This document shows, in pieces, positions 42,539 through 50,487 of a stretch of 64,000 bases of DNA. Within the stretch, counting starts at the first letter, position 1. Every line of letters begins with the position of its first letter. Location: NCBI GenBank assembly GCA_947502495.1, contig CANNAC010000003.1:429248-493247 (forward strand), in the 5' to 3' direction. The position numbers and the translations under genes are program-made. This stretch comes from an uncultured Flavobacteriaceae bacterium. Lineage in GTDB: Bacteria; Bacteroidota; Bacteroidia; Flavobacteriales; Flavobacteriaceae. The notes beneath the pieces were generated by a model that worked only from the letters and a program-made list of their open reading frames with translations, was not told where the DNA came from and did no database searches.

Positions 42539-43247
42539 GTTCTATTACTTTTTAAAATATGCAGAGGATGAAATGATGCTTGGTTTTCAAACCAAGGAAA
42601 AAATCAAAGATGATTGGCAAGGGAAATATGGAACTAATATTTCTAATTTTGCAGTAGGAGCTGAGAGAATTATATATGCTTTATTTAATGGTAAAGGTGT
42701 TGGGCAACCTAACTCTTGTCCAGTAGGAGCAGATATGTTTTTTGAAGTTGAAGATGCTTATATTCACATAGATTTAAAAACTGTTCAAACTAGAAATATA
42801 GGTGATATTACTAGAAGTATTTTTGTTGGAAGAAATCAAAACAGCTATAAAGGAACAATGCTAGTTAATACGAAAGCAGGTACTATAAAAAGAGATTACG
42901 AACCTGCATTACCTACTTTTTATAATAAAGGAAAAAAGGCTGAAAAAATATGTTTATCCTATTTTGTAACTATTGTTTATGAAGATGTTAACCTTAATAT
43001 TTTAAATATTAATTTGATATGTATGCCTAATGGTAACTTAGAAAGTCACTACAAAACAAGAGTGCTACAGGCTGGAAAAAACCTAGATAAAACTAGATTC
43101 AGGTTTACAGAAGTCCCAACTTTTGAGCTTCTAAAAGGAGAGAAATCAAGAGTTAAAGTAGTTTATTTTGACCAAAAAATGCATTATACTTTATCAAAAA
43201 AACTTTCATTTTATAAAGATATTTATTTAGAACAAGGAGATTTTTAA
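42489..43247 (+). CDS. Type II restriction endonuclease-like protein, PD-(D/E)XK type (nuclease 1)
   Basis: A 252-residue protein if it starts at the ATG at 42489 (a second ATG follows at once; a TTG lies at 42480). It overlaps the methyltransferase gene by about 50 bp in another frame. The likely active site is Asp82 in SCPVGADMFFEVEDAY and Asp95-Leu-Lys97 in YIHIDLKTVQT, an acidic residue followed by D-x-K as in PD-(D/E)XK nucleases. Further parts LPTFYNKGKK and LNINLICMPNG have counterparts in the next gene. No enzyme family could be named. As partner of a C5 methyltransferase it is most likely the cutting enzyme. A strong terminator follows the stop codon. Confidence 0.75.
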   Translation: MMSNKEIEQLENKYLNKFYYFLKYAEDEMMLGFQTKEKIKDDWQGKYGTNISNFAVGAERIIYALFNGKGVGQPNSCPVGADMFFEVEDAYIHIDLKTVQTRNIGDITRSIFVGRNQNSYKGTMLVNTKAGTIKRDYEPALPTFYNKGKKAEKICLSYFVTIVYEDVNLNILNINLICMPNGNLESHYKTRVLQAGKNLDKTRFRFTEVPTFELLKGEKSRVKVVYFDQKMHYTLSKKLSFYKDIYLEQGDF

Positions 43248-43288
43248 AAAGAAAGTAAAGTTTCAAGAATTACACTACTTTCTTTTTT
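43246..43288 (+). terminator. Rho-independent terminator after nuclease 1
   Basis: Arms AAAAAGAAAGTA (43246-43257) and TACTTTCTTTTT (43276-43287) pair over 12 bp and are followed by a T run. It overlaps the stop codon of nuclease 1. It separates the DUF6471-methyltransferase-nuclease 1 operon from nuclease 2, which then needs its own promoter. Confidence 0.8.
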
Positions 43289-43309
43289 ACTATTATGTCT
43301 CTGTTTTTT

Positions 43310-43345
43310 AATATATTGTTGATTATATAGTCAACAATATATTTG
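43310..43345 (+). promoter_or_regulatory. Promoter of nuclease 2 enclosed in a 34-bp palindrome
   Basis: Arms AATATATTGTTGA (43310-43322) and TCAACAATATATT (43331-43343) pair perfectly around an 8-bp centre. Inside are TTG at 43316-43318 and TATATTTG at 43338-43345 with exactly 19 bp between them, a full Bacteroidota promoter. The ATG at 43350 follows the -7 box by only 5 bp, so the mRNA should be leaderless or nearly so. A repressor bound to the palindrome would cover both boxes. Confidence 0.75.
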
Positions 43346-43349
43346 AATT

Positions 43350-44279
43350 ATGCCTAAAGCGAAATTAAATCACCAAGAAATATCATCAATCGAGAGAATG
43401 TATATGGATATTTTAAAAATGATATTTTCTAGTAACTCTTTCAGAAAAGACCTTCGTAAACTTGAGAAGAATATTAAAAAATCAAAGAAACAACTTGATT
43501 CTATATATAAAAAGTCTAACAAAATAGATATTGCTGTTGAAAGACTTGTTAGATATCATATATATAGACATTTTAGTATAATGGGTATTTATGCCTCTCC
43601 TGTTAGTTCGGATTTGTCATTAATTGGTGATATTTGTGTGTTAAATATTGATTCCAAAACTGTAGATAAAGACACTAATGGTACCGATGTTTTACCTGGT
43701 ATAATTGAATATAATCAAGTAACGTTTCAAGATAATTCAATTATGAATGGTATTTCGAAAGAAGGAGTTGATTTTGATGGATATAGCTTTCAAGGAAGAT
43801 TACCGGAATTTTACAAAAAAAAACCTTTTATTTGTTTCTTTCTGAAGGTTGTCTATACTAATAACGGACGAAAAGGTTTTGAACTTGATCCCAATATTCA
43901 ATTGTATTGTATTCCTCATAAGACGATAGTAAAAAAATTATACCTAGATGGTCTTATTTATGGAGTTAAGACTTATGATTATTTAGATGATCAAAATGAA
44001 ATTAACAAAAGAGGAGCCCAGTATGCTGTCAAGACTATTGTTGATACTAGTTGGAAAGAAGTTACTCCTCCAGGCGGTAATGCAAAAAGATGGTTAGATG
44101 ATTCAATTACTTGTCCAATGAATATTAAAAAACCGGTAATTTGGGGTAAAAAGAATAGTAAAAACATTTACTATGTTGTAAAAGGTGGTCAAACTTTTAG
44201 AATTCAAAGACCCTTATTGGAGAATCGTATTGATAAATCCGGTCAAAAATGGAAAGGGTTTATTGATATTAAGATTTAG
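43350..44279 (+). CDS. Second PD-(D/E)XK-like nuclease, homologous to nuclease 1
   Basis: A 309-residue protein distantly related to the preceding nuclease. The likely active site is Asp88 in YASPVSSDLSLIG and Asp101-Ser-Lys103 in CVLNIDSKTVD. The spacing from the first Asp to D-x-K is the same (13 residues) as in nuclease 1, and the flanking VER/AER, SPV/CPV and KTV residues agree, as do LPEFYKKK and IQLYCIPHK further on. It has an extra N-terminal segment of about 55 residues rich in Lys (FRKDLRKLEKNIKKSKKQLD), probably a coiled coil or DNA-contact helix. It may be the second subunit of a heterodimeric restriction enzyme, a nicking partner, or an independent enzyme. Confidence 0.7.
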   Translation: MPKAKLNHQEISSIERMYMDILKMIFSSNSFRKDLRKLEKNIKKSKKQLDSIYKKSNKIDIAVERLVRYHIYRHFSIMGIYASPVSSDLSLIGDICVLNIDSKTVDKDTNGTDVLPGIIEYNQVTFQDNSIMNGISKEGVDFDGYSFQGRLPEFYKKKPFICFFLKVVYTNNGRKGFELDPNIQLYCIPHKTIVKKLYLDGLIYGVKTYDYLDDQNEINKRGAQYAVKTIVDTSWKEVTPPGGNAKRWLDDSITCPMNIKKPVIWGKKNSKNIYYVVKGGQTFRIQRPLLENRIDKSGQKWKGFIDIKI

Positions 44280-44318
44280 ATTAATTGTTATATAGAAGTT
44301 CCATTTATAATTAATTCT

Positions 44319-47171
44319 CTAATGCGCCTCCAACCAATTCAGCCCAGTATCCATTTCCACATCCAAAGGAACATCCATAACAAAAGCATTTTCCATTTCG
44401 GTTTTAATAAGGGTTTTCATTGCTTCTAATTCTGGTTTATAGACATCAAAAACCAATTCATCATGTACTTGTAAAAGCATTTTGGTTTTATAATTGCCAG
44501 CCTCTAATTTGTTATAAATATTAATCATGGCAATTTTAATAATATCTGCAGCAGAACCTTGAATAGGTGCATTCACCGCATTACGCTCTGCAGCACCACG
44601 AACAATAGCATTAGCGCTATTAATATCTTTTAGGTAACGTCTTCTGTCTAAAACCGTTTTTACATAGCCATGATCCCGCGCAAAATCTACTTGTTCGCTC
44701 ATGTATTTTTTAAGCTTCGGGTAGGTTTCGTAATAAGTATCAATAAGCTCTTTGGCTTCCCCACGCGATAAATCGGTTTGGTTGCTCAGTCCGAAAGCAG
44801 AAACCCCATACACAATTCCAAAGTTTACCGTTTTGGCATTGCTACGTTGTTCTCTGGTGACTTCTTCTAACGGAACACCAAATACCTTAGATGCTGTCGA
44901 GGCGTGAATATCTTCGCCGTTTTTAAAGGCTTCAATCATGGTTTCTTCCTGACTTAAAGCAGCGATAATACGGAGTTCTATTTGGCTATAATCGGCAGCC
45001 AATAAAATGTACTCGTCATTTCGTGGAATAAAGGCTTTACGCACTTGACGTCCACGTTCGGTACGAATTGGGATATTTTGTAAATTCGGATTGTTACTAC
45101 TTAAACGTCCAGTTGCAGCAACGGTTTGCATATAATCGGTGTGTACACGACCTGTGCTTTCTTCCACCTGAAGTGGTAAGGCATCCACATACGTACTTTT
45201 TAGTTTTGCTAATCCGCGATACTCTAAAATATCTCTTATAATCTCGTGCTCTTTTGCTAAAGCAGATAAAATATCTTCTCCTGTTTTATACTGCCCTGTT
45301 TTTGTCTTTTTCGGCTTGTCTACCAGTTTTAGTTTTTCAAAAAGGATGATTCCTAATTGTTTTGGTGACGCGATATTGAACTCTTCACCTGCAACCGCAT
45401 AAATTTTGGCTACTAAAGTGTCGATGTCTTTGTTTAAGTCTTCCGATAACGAATTCAAAAAAGGAACATCTAATTTAATGCCTTCCAATTCCATGGCTGC
45501 TAATACGCGTAACAACGGCACTTCGATATCTGCAAATAACTTTTTAGTATTCGCTTCGCCTAATTCTTTTTCAAAATGCTCTTTTAATTGTAAGGTGATA
45601 TCTGCATCTTCTACGGCATATTCTGTTTGTTTGTCCAACGGAACATCACGCATAGAAAGTTGATTCTTTCCTTTTTTACCAATGAGTTCTGTTATAGAAA
45701 CTGGCGTGTAGTTTAAATACGTTTCTGCCAATATATCCATATTATGACGCATGTCTGGATTGATTAAATAATGCGCAATCATGGTGTCAAATAACGGACC
45801 TTTTACTTGTACGTTATATTTGGCTAATACTTTGATATCGTATTTTAAATTCTGACCAATTTTCTGAATGTTTTCTGCTTCAAAAAAGCATCGTAATGCT
45901 TCGATGATAGCTTGTGCTTCTTCTTTGTCTTCTGGGAATGGTAAATAGAATCCTTTGCCAATTTCCCATGAAAATGAAATACCTACCAGTTCTGCGGTCA
46001 ACGGATTTAAGCCTGTAGTTTCGGTATCAAAACACACCGAAGTTTGGCTCATTAAGTTTTTAATGAATAGCGTGGTTGCCATTCCTGGCGCTACACTTTG
46101 GTAAAAGTGCGAATAGGTTGCTATGGTTTTTCTTGCTAAAGGATCTTCGGTTGTCGCTGTTGCGGAATTTGGTTCTCCTCCAAACAAGTTGAATTGCCCT
46201 GCTCCAGCACTTTCTGCTTCCTTTGGTGTTACTTTTGGTGCTGCTTTAACGGAAGGTGTATCGGTAGTTTTAGCAGTTGCTTCTGCTCCAGAACTAAATG
46301 TTTTTGTGAAATTATCTATTAGTCTTCTAAATTCTAACTCCTGAAATATCTCCACTACTTTAGGAATATCTGGTGCATCTAATTCATAATCTTTCGCATT
46401 AAAAGTCACCGGAACATCTAGCATAATGGTTGCTAGTTTTTTTGAAAGTAAACCAAGTTCTTGATTGGCTTCTATTTTTTCTTTCATTTTACCTTTAAGC
46501 TCATGTGTATGCGCAAAAAGATTTTCCATGGTTCCGTAAGCCGCTAAAAACTTCTTAGCCGTTTTTTCTCCAACGCCAGGAAGTCCAGGAATATTATCAC
46601 TGGCATCTCCCATCATTCCTAAAAAGTCAATCACTTGTAAGGGATCGGTAACTTCAAATTTCTTTTGTACTTCTGGGATTCCCCAAGTTTCATATCCGCC
46701 ACCAAACATAGGTCTGTACATGAATATGTTTTCGCTTACTAACTGCGCGAAATCCTTATCCGGAGTCACCATAAACGTTTGGTAGCCTTCTTTTTCTGCT
46801 TGTTTTGCTAAGGTTCCAATAATATCATCTGCTTCAAAACCTGCTTTTACAACAATAGGAATATGCATGGCTTTTAAAATTTCCATGATATATGGGATTG
46901 CTGTTTTAATACCTTCCGGAGTTTCGTCTCTGTTCGCTTTGTACGCTTCAAACATTTCTACACGATCTGCACTTCCGCCTTTGTCAAAACAAACAGCTAA
47001 ATGATCTGGTCTTTCACGCTTGATAACGTCTAAAAGGGAATTCATAAAACCCATAATTGCGGAGGTATCTTCTCCTTTAGAATTGATTCTCGGATTTTTT
47101 ATGAAGGCATAGTAGCCACGAAAAATTAATGCGAAGGCATCTACTAGAAATACACGTTTGTTATCTGACAT
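44319..47171 (-). CDS. polA: DNA polymerase I
   Basis: A 950-residue three-domain enzyme. Residues 1-290 are the 5'-3' exonuclease (FLVDAFALIFRGYYAF, GFEADDIIGTLAKQ, LPGVGEKTAKKFL). A linker rich in Ala/Thr/Pro (about 295-345) follows. The 3'-5' exonuclease domain starts with VCFDTETTGLNPLTAELVG; the D-x-E pair is intact, so proofreading is likely. The polymerase domain has AADYSQIELRIIAALS (motif A), RSNAKTVNFGIVYG (O helix, motif B) and VHDELVFDV (motif C). It fills gaps in repair and replaces RNA primers. The length is usual for Bacteroidota. Confidence 0.98.
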   Translation of the reverse strand: MSDNKRVFLVDAFALIFRGYYAFIKNPRINSKGEDTSAIMGFMNSLLDVIKRERPDHLAVCFDKGGSADRVEMFEAYKANRDETPEGIKTAIPYIMEILKAMHIPIVVKAGFEADDIIGTLAKQAEKEGYQTFMVTPDKDFAQLVSENIFMYRPMFGGGYETWGIPEVQKKFEVTDPLQVIDFLGMMGDASDNIPGLPGVGEKTAKKFLAAYGTMENLFAHTHELKGKMKEKIEANQELGLLSKKLATIMLDVPVTFNAKDYELDAPDIPKVVEIFQELEFRRLIDNFTKTFSSGAEATAKTTDTPSVKAAPKVTPKEAESAGAGQFNLFGGEPNSATATTEDPLARKTIATYSHFYQSVAPGMATTLFIKNLMSQTSVCFDTETTGLNPLTAELVGISFSWEIGKGFYLPFPEDKEEAQAIIEALRCFFEAENIQKIGQNLKYDIKVLAKYNVQVKGPLFDTMIAHYLINPDMRHNMDILAETYLNYTPVSITELIGKKGKNQLSMRDVPLDKQTEYAVEDADITLQLKEHFEKELGEANTKKLFADIEVPLLRVLAAMELEGIKLDVPFLNSLSEDLNKDIDTLVAKIYAVAGEEFNIASPKQLGIILFEKLKLVDKPKKTKTGQYKTGEDILSALAKEHEIIRDILEYRGLAKLKSTYVDALPLQVEESTGRVHTDYMQTVAATGRLSSNNPNLQNIPIRTERGRQVRKAFIPRNDEYILLAADYSQIELRIIAALSQEETMIEAFKNGEDIHASTASKVFGVPLEEVTREQRSNAKTVNFGIVYGVSAFGLSNQTDLSRGEAKELIDTYYETYPKLKKYMSEQVDFARDHGYVKTVLDRRRYLKDINSANAIVRGAAERNAVNAPIQGSAADIIKIAMINIYNKLEAGNYKTKMLLQVHDELVFDVYKPELEAMKTLIKTEMENAFVMDVPLDVEMDTGLNWLEAH

Positions 47172-47193
47172 GTTATATATTTTGAAAGGATTT

Positions 47194-47201
47194 CAAAACT
47201 A
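47194..47201 (-). promoter_or_regulatory. Probable -7 promoter box TAGTTTTG for polA
   Basis: Full match to TAnnTTTG on the minus strand, 22 bp upstream of the polA ATG. No -33 TTG seen at 19-20 bp. Confidence 0.4.
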
Positions 47202-47348
47202 CGAAAAAGTTATTAGACCTATATGGTTTTTGAAGCCTTCACTTTGATTTTTTTAAACCTAAAAATAGGAAATTAGAATACAATGGTACTAAGAAATAGA
47301 AGATGTGAATTGTCTAATAGGCAATTCAATCCGAACAAAAATAGCCAA

Positions 47349-47414
47349 ATAGATACTTCATAGATACTCCATGGATACTCCGTACATAGTCCATGGATAG
47401 TCTATGGGTGATTT
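47349..47414. repeat. Six degenerate 11-bp tandem repeats
   Basis: Consensus close to ATRGATACTCC: ATAGATACTTC, ATAGATACTCC, ATGGATACTCC, GTACATAGTCC, ATGGATAGTCT, ATGGGTGATTT, with no gaps. The unit is close to one helical turn. It lies in the 331-bp divergent region between polA and the isoaspartyl peptidase gene, which otherwise holds only the two -7 boxes. Confidence 0.8.
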
Positions 47415-47474
47415 TAAGCAAATATTTAGATTTTATTTAAAAGAAAGGGACGTTTTATTTTCAATAGCAAAACG

Positions 47475-47482
47475 TATCTTTG
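47475..47482 (+). promoter_or_regulatory. Probable -7 promoter box TATCTTTG for the isoaspartyl peptidase gene
   Basis: Full match to TAnnTTTG, 20 bp upstream of the ATG at 47503. AAAAAGGAAATTA between box and ATG includes a possible weak ribosome-binding site. Confidence 0.45.
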
Positions 47483-47502
47483 AAGCATAAAAAAGGAAAT
47501 TA

Positions 47503-48432
47503 ATGAACACATTTTCAATTGCCATACATGGAGGCGCAGGAACTTTAGTAAAAGGAATGATGACTCCGGAACTAGAAGCGAAATATAAAGCTGCTTTGCA
47601 ATTAGCGCTAGATGCAGGTTATAAAATACTAGAGAATAATGGGTCGGCAACCGAAGCTGTGGAAAGAGCAGTGGTTGTTTTGGAGGATTCTCCTTTATTC
47701 AATGCAGGAAAAGGAAGCGTTTTTACCGCTACCGAATCGCATGAAATGGACGCATCTATCATGGATGGAAAAACTTTAAATGCAGGAGCGGTTAGTTTAA
47801 TTACCGGAATTAAAAATCCGGTTAGTTTGGCTCGGGATGTGATGGAAAAAAGCGAACATGTTTTTCTTGCTGGTGCAGGTGCTATGCAGTTTGCAAAAGA
47901 GTTAGATTACAAATTAGAAGACGCATCGTATTTTTACGATAAGTTACGACATAATCAGTGGTTAGAAATTAAAGACACCGATAGTTTTCAATTAGACCAT
48001 GCCAAAAAGAAGGATTCTAAATTTGGTACCGTTGGTGCTGTTGCTTGTGATAAGGATGGTAATATTGCTGCTGCAACTTCTACAGGAGGAATGACCAATA
48101 AGAAATGGGGAAGAGTAGGAGATAGTCCGATGATTGGTGCTGGAAATTATGCCAATAATAAAACCTGTGCAATTTCTTGTACAGGAAGTGGTGAGTTTTT
48201 TATTCGTGGTGTGGTTGCTTATGATGTTGCTTGTTTGATAGAGCATAAAGAAATGTCTTTAGAAGCTGCTGCTAACGAAGTAATAAACAAACGTATTCTG
48301 GAAATAAAAGGCGATGGCGGCTTAATTGCTGTCGACACCAAAGGAAATATCGCGATGCCTTTTAATACCGAAGGTATGTATCGTGCTAGTAAATCTTCAG
48401 CTGGTACAGAAGAGGTTTCTATTTATAAATAA
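47503..48432 (+). CDS. iaaA: Isoaspartyl peptidase / L-asparaginase (Ntn hydrolase)
   Basis: A 309-residue precursor of the plant-type asparaginase family. FSIAIHGGAGTLVKG is the family N terminus and FNAGKGSVFTATESHEMDASIMDG the substrate-loop region. The precursor should cleave itself before Thr176 in SKFGTVGAVACDKDGNIAAA, which then acts as nucleophile; STGGMTNKKWGRVGDSP follows. It hydrolyses beta-aspartyl peptides and asparagine in the cytoplasm. There is no signal peptide. Two genes further on are cyanophycinase and cyanophycin synthetase; cyanophycinase releases beta-Asp-Arg dipeptides, which this enzyme type can split into Asp and Arg. The functional link is an inference from the neighbourhood. 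Confidence 0.92.
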   Translation: MNTFSIAIHGGAGTLVKGMMTPELEAKYKAALQLALDAGYKILENNGSATEAVERAVVVLEDSPLFNAGKGSVFTATESHEMDASIMDGKTLNAGAVSLITGIKNPVSLARDVMEKSEHVFLAGAGAMQFAKELDYKLEDASYFYDKLRHNQWLEIKDTDSFQLDHAKKKDSKFGTVGAVACDKDGNIAAATSTGGMTNKKWGRVGDSPMIGAGNYANNKTCAISCTGSGEFFIRGVVAYDVACLIEHKEMSLEAAANEVINKRILEIKGDGGLIAVDTKGNIAMPFNTEGMYRASKSSAGTEEVSIYK

Positions 48433-48434
48433 GA

Positions 48435-49359
48435 CTTCTCGATACCATTTGTTCATGCTTCACAAATCACTCGAAGTGACAAAACTAGAATTTTGATTGA
48501 ACTTTATTGTCAGTTCGAGTGAAATTGCTTGTTTGCAATTTTTTATCGAGAACTGTTTGAGTTGGCTTCTCGATACAATTTGTTCATGCTTCACAAACCA
48601 CTCGAAGTGACAAAGCTAGAATTTTAATGGAACTTTATTGTCAGTTCGAGTGAAATTGCTTTTTTGCAATTTTGTATCGAGAACTGTTTGGTAGTTCCAT
48701 CTACTGCATTGTAGTCTTTTAAAATAAGCGCTTCTCGATACAATTTGTTCATGCTTCACAAACCACTCGAAGTGACGGCTAGAATTTTTAATGTAACCTT
48801 ATTGTCAGTTCGAGTGAAATTGCTTGTTTGCAATTTTGTATCGAGAACTGTTTGAGTTGGCTTCTCGATACAATTTGCTCATGCTTCACAAATCACTCGA
48901 AGTGACAAAGCTAGAATTTTAATGGAAATTTATTGTCAGTTCGACTGAAATTGCTTTTTTGCAATTTTGTATCGAGAACTATTTGAGTTGGCTTCTCGAT
49001 ACAATTTGCTTATGCTTCACAAATCACTCGAAGTGACAAGGCTAGAATTTTAATGGAACTTTATTGTCAGTTCGAGTGAAATTGCTTTTTTGCAATTTTG
49101 TATCGAGAACTGTTTGAGTTGGCTTCTCGATACAATTTGCTCATGCTTCACAAATCACTCGAAGTGACAAAGTTAGAGTTTTGATTGAACTTTATTGTCA
49201 GTTCGAGTGAAATTGCTTTTTCGCAATTTTGTATCGAGAACTATTTGAGTTGGCTTCTCGATACAATTTTCTCGTGCCTCAAAAATCACTCGAAGTGATA
49301 AGTTGGTTGTATTGTCAGTTCGAGTGATTTCGATTTTTTATCGAAATTGTATCGAGAAC
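48435..49359. repeat. BIME-like array 1: seven 131-bp units made of inverted REP-like pairs
   Basis: Units begin with CTTCTCGATAC at 48435, 48566, 48731, 48861, 48992, 49123 and 49254; the period is 130-131 bp except for one 165-bp unit that carries an extra 34 bp, and the last unit is shorter. Each unit holds a left half (CTTCTCGATAC, hairpin, CACTCGAAGTGACA), a 26-bp spacer, a right half (TGTCAGTTCGAGTG, hairpin, TGTATCGAGAAC) and a 12-bp spacer. The right half is the left half inverted. Hairpin arms are mostly AAATTGC/GCAATTT on the right and ATTTGT/ACAAAT on the left. The last right half has ATTTCGAT/ATCGAAAT instead. The array ends exactly at the stop codon of the GIY-YIG gene. Confidence 0.95.
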
Positions 49360-49656
49360 CTATCTATTATTAAACTTCTTTTTAGAAAGATTTGGAAGTT
49401 TTTCAAATGCATTATTTATTAAAGCCTCTTTTTTAGCTCTGGACCATTTCTTAAACTGCTTTTCACAAGCGATGGCATGATTTGGGTTTGTAAACTCCGT
49501 ATGAAAAACTAATTTGATCGGTCTTCTATTAAATGTATAACAATCTGGATATTTGCCTGTTTTATGCTCTATAATTCTAATGCTTAATCTAGAGCTAAAT
49601 CCTGTGTAGTAGCTTTTATCGGAACACTCTAGTATGTAAACGTAATATGTTTTCAT
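49360..49656 (-). CDS. Single-domain GIY-YIG nuclease embedded in the REP-like arrays
   Basis: A 98-residue protein from the ATG at 49654-49656 (MKTYYVYILECSDKSYYTGF); a longer reading frame would add 13 residues read from repeat DNA and is not favoured. The GIY motif appears as YVY, the YIG motif as YTG, the conserved Arg in RLSIRIIEH and the catalytic Glu in HAIACEKQFKKWSR. The size fits the YhbQ/UPF0213 group of stand-alone GIY-YIG domains. The stop codon begins one base after the end of array 1, and the ATG lies 27 bp from the first base of array 2, so nothing but REP-like DNA surrounds it. A role in handling the repeat hairpins is inferred. Confidence 0.9.
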   Translation of the reverse strand: MKTYYVYILECSDKSYYTGFSSRLSIRIIEHKTGKYPDCYTFNRRPIKLVFHTEFTNPNHAIACEKQFKKWSRAKKEALINNAFEKLPNLSKKKFNNR

Positions 49657-49682
49657 GTTTAAAGTTAGTAAAAAAATGTTTG

Positions 49683-50454
49683 CTTCTCGATACAATTTTT
49701 TCGTACCTCAAAAATCACTCGAAGTGACAAAGCTAGAATTTTAATGGAACTTTATTGTCAGTTCGAGTGAAATTGCTTGTTTGCAATTTTGTATCGAGAA
49801 CTGTTTGAGTTGGCTTCTCGATACAATTTGCTCATGCTTCACAAATCACTCGAAGTGACAAAGCTAGAATTTTAATGGAAATTTATTGTCAGTTCGACTG
49901 AAATTGCTTTTTTGCAATTTTGTATCGAGAACTGTTTGAGTTGGCTTCTCGATACAATTTGCTCATGCTTCACAAACCACTCGAAGTGACAAGGCTAGAA
50001 TTTTAATGGAACTTTATTGTCAGTTCGAGTGAAATTGCTTTTTTGCAATTTTGTATCGAGAACTGTTTGAGTTGGCTTCTCGATACAATTTGCTCATGCT
50101 TCATAAACCACTCGAAGTGACAAAGCTAGAATTTTAATGGAACTTTATTGTCAGTTCGAGTGAAATTGCTTTTTCGCAATTTTGTATCGAGAACTATTTG
50201 AGTTGGCTTCTCGATACAATTTTCTCGTGCCTCAAAAATCACTCGAAGTGACAAAGCTAGAATTTTGATTGAACTTTATTGTCAGTTCGAGTGAAATTGC
50301 TTTTTTGCAATTTTGTATCGAGAACTGTTTGAGTTGGCTTCTCGATACAATTTGTTCATGCTTCACAAATCACTCGAAGTGACAAGGCTAGAATTTTAAT
50401 GAAACTTTATTGTCAGTTCGAGTGATGCGACAGAAGAAGCATTGTATCGAGAAC
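49683..50454. repeat. BIME-like array 2: six 131-bp units made of inverted REP-like pairs
   Basis: Units begin at 49683, 49814, 49945, 50076, 50207 and 50338, with an exact 131-bp period. Unit structure is as in array 1. The unit at 49814 carries the rare variants GGAAATTTAT and TTCGACTG found also in the unit at 48861, so blocks were copied between the arrays. The last right half has the hairpin ATGC/GCAT with a 10-bp loop (50425-50442) in place of AAATTGC/GCAATTT. The half next to the GIY-YIG start has ATTTTT/AAAAAT arms. Confidence 0.95.
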
Positions 50455-50487
50455 TAGTTTAACCAAAAGTATTATCGCAGAATAACT

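Noticed and set aside
38426..44279. Prophage or integrative conjugative element
   Set aside because: No integrase, structural, transfer or replication genes are present; only the stacked gene ends and repeats hint at insertion.
46123..46344. Antisense reading frames within polA and other large genes
   Set aside because: They lack known domains and start signals, and follow the codon pattern of the gene on the other strand.
49360..49656. Homing endonuclease in an intron or intein
   Set aside because: The gene is intergenic, is flanked by repeats rather than by split gene halves, and the protein is a single domain without a DNA-target domain.
49657..49695. N-terminal extension of the GIY-YIG protein
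   Set aside because: The extra 13 codons run into the start of the repeat array, and the GIY-YIG fold begins directly after the ATG at 49656.
48435..50454. CRISPR array
   Set aside because: The regular 131-bp spacing is tempting, but the segments between conserved parts are themselves nearly identical in all units, the repeat is too long, and no cas gene is near.
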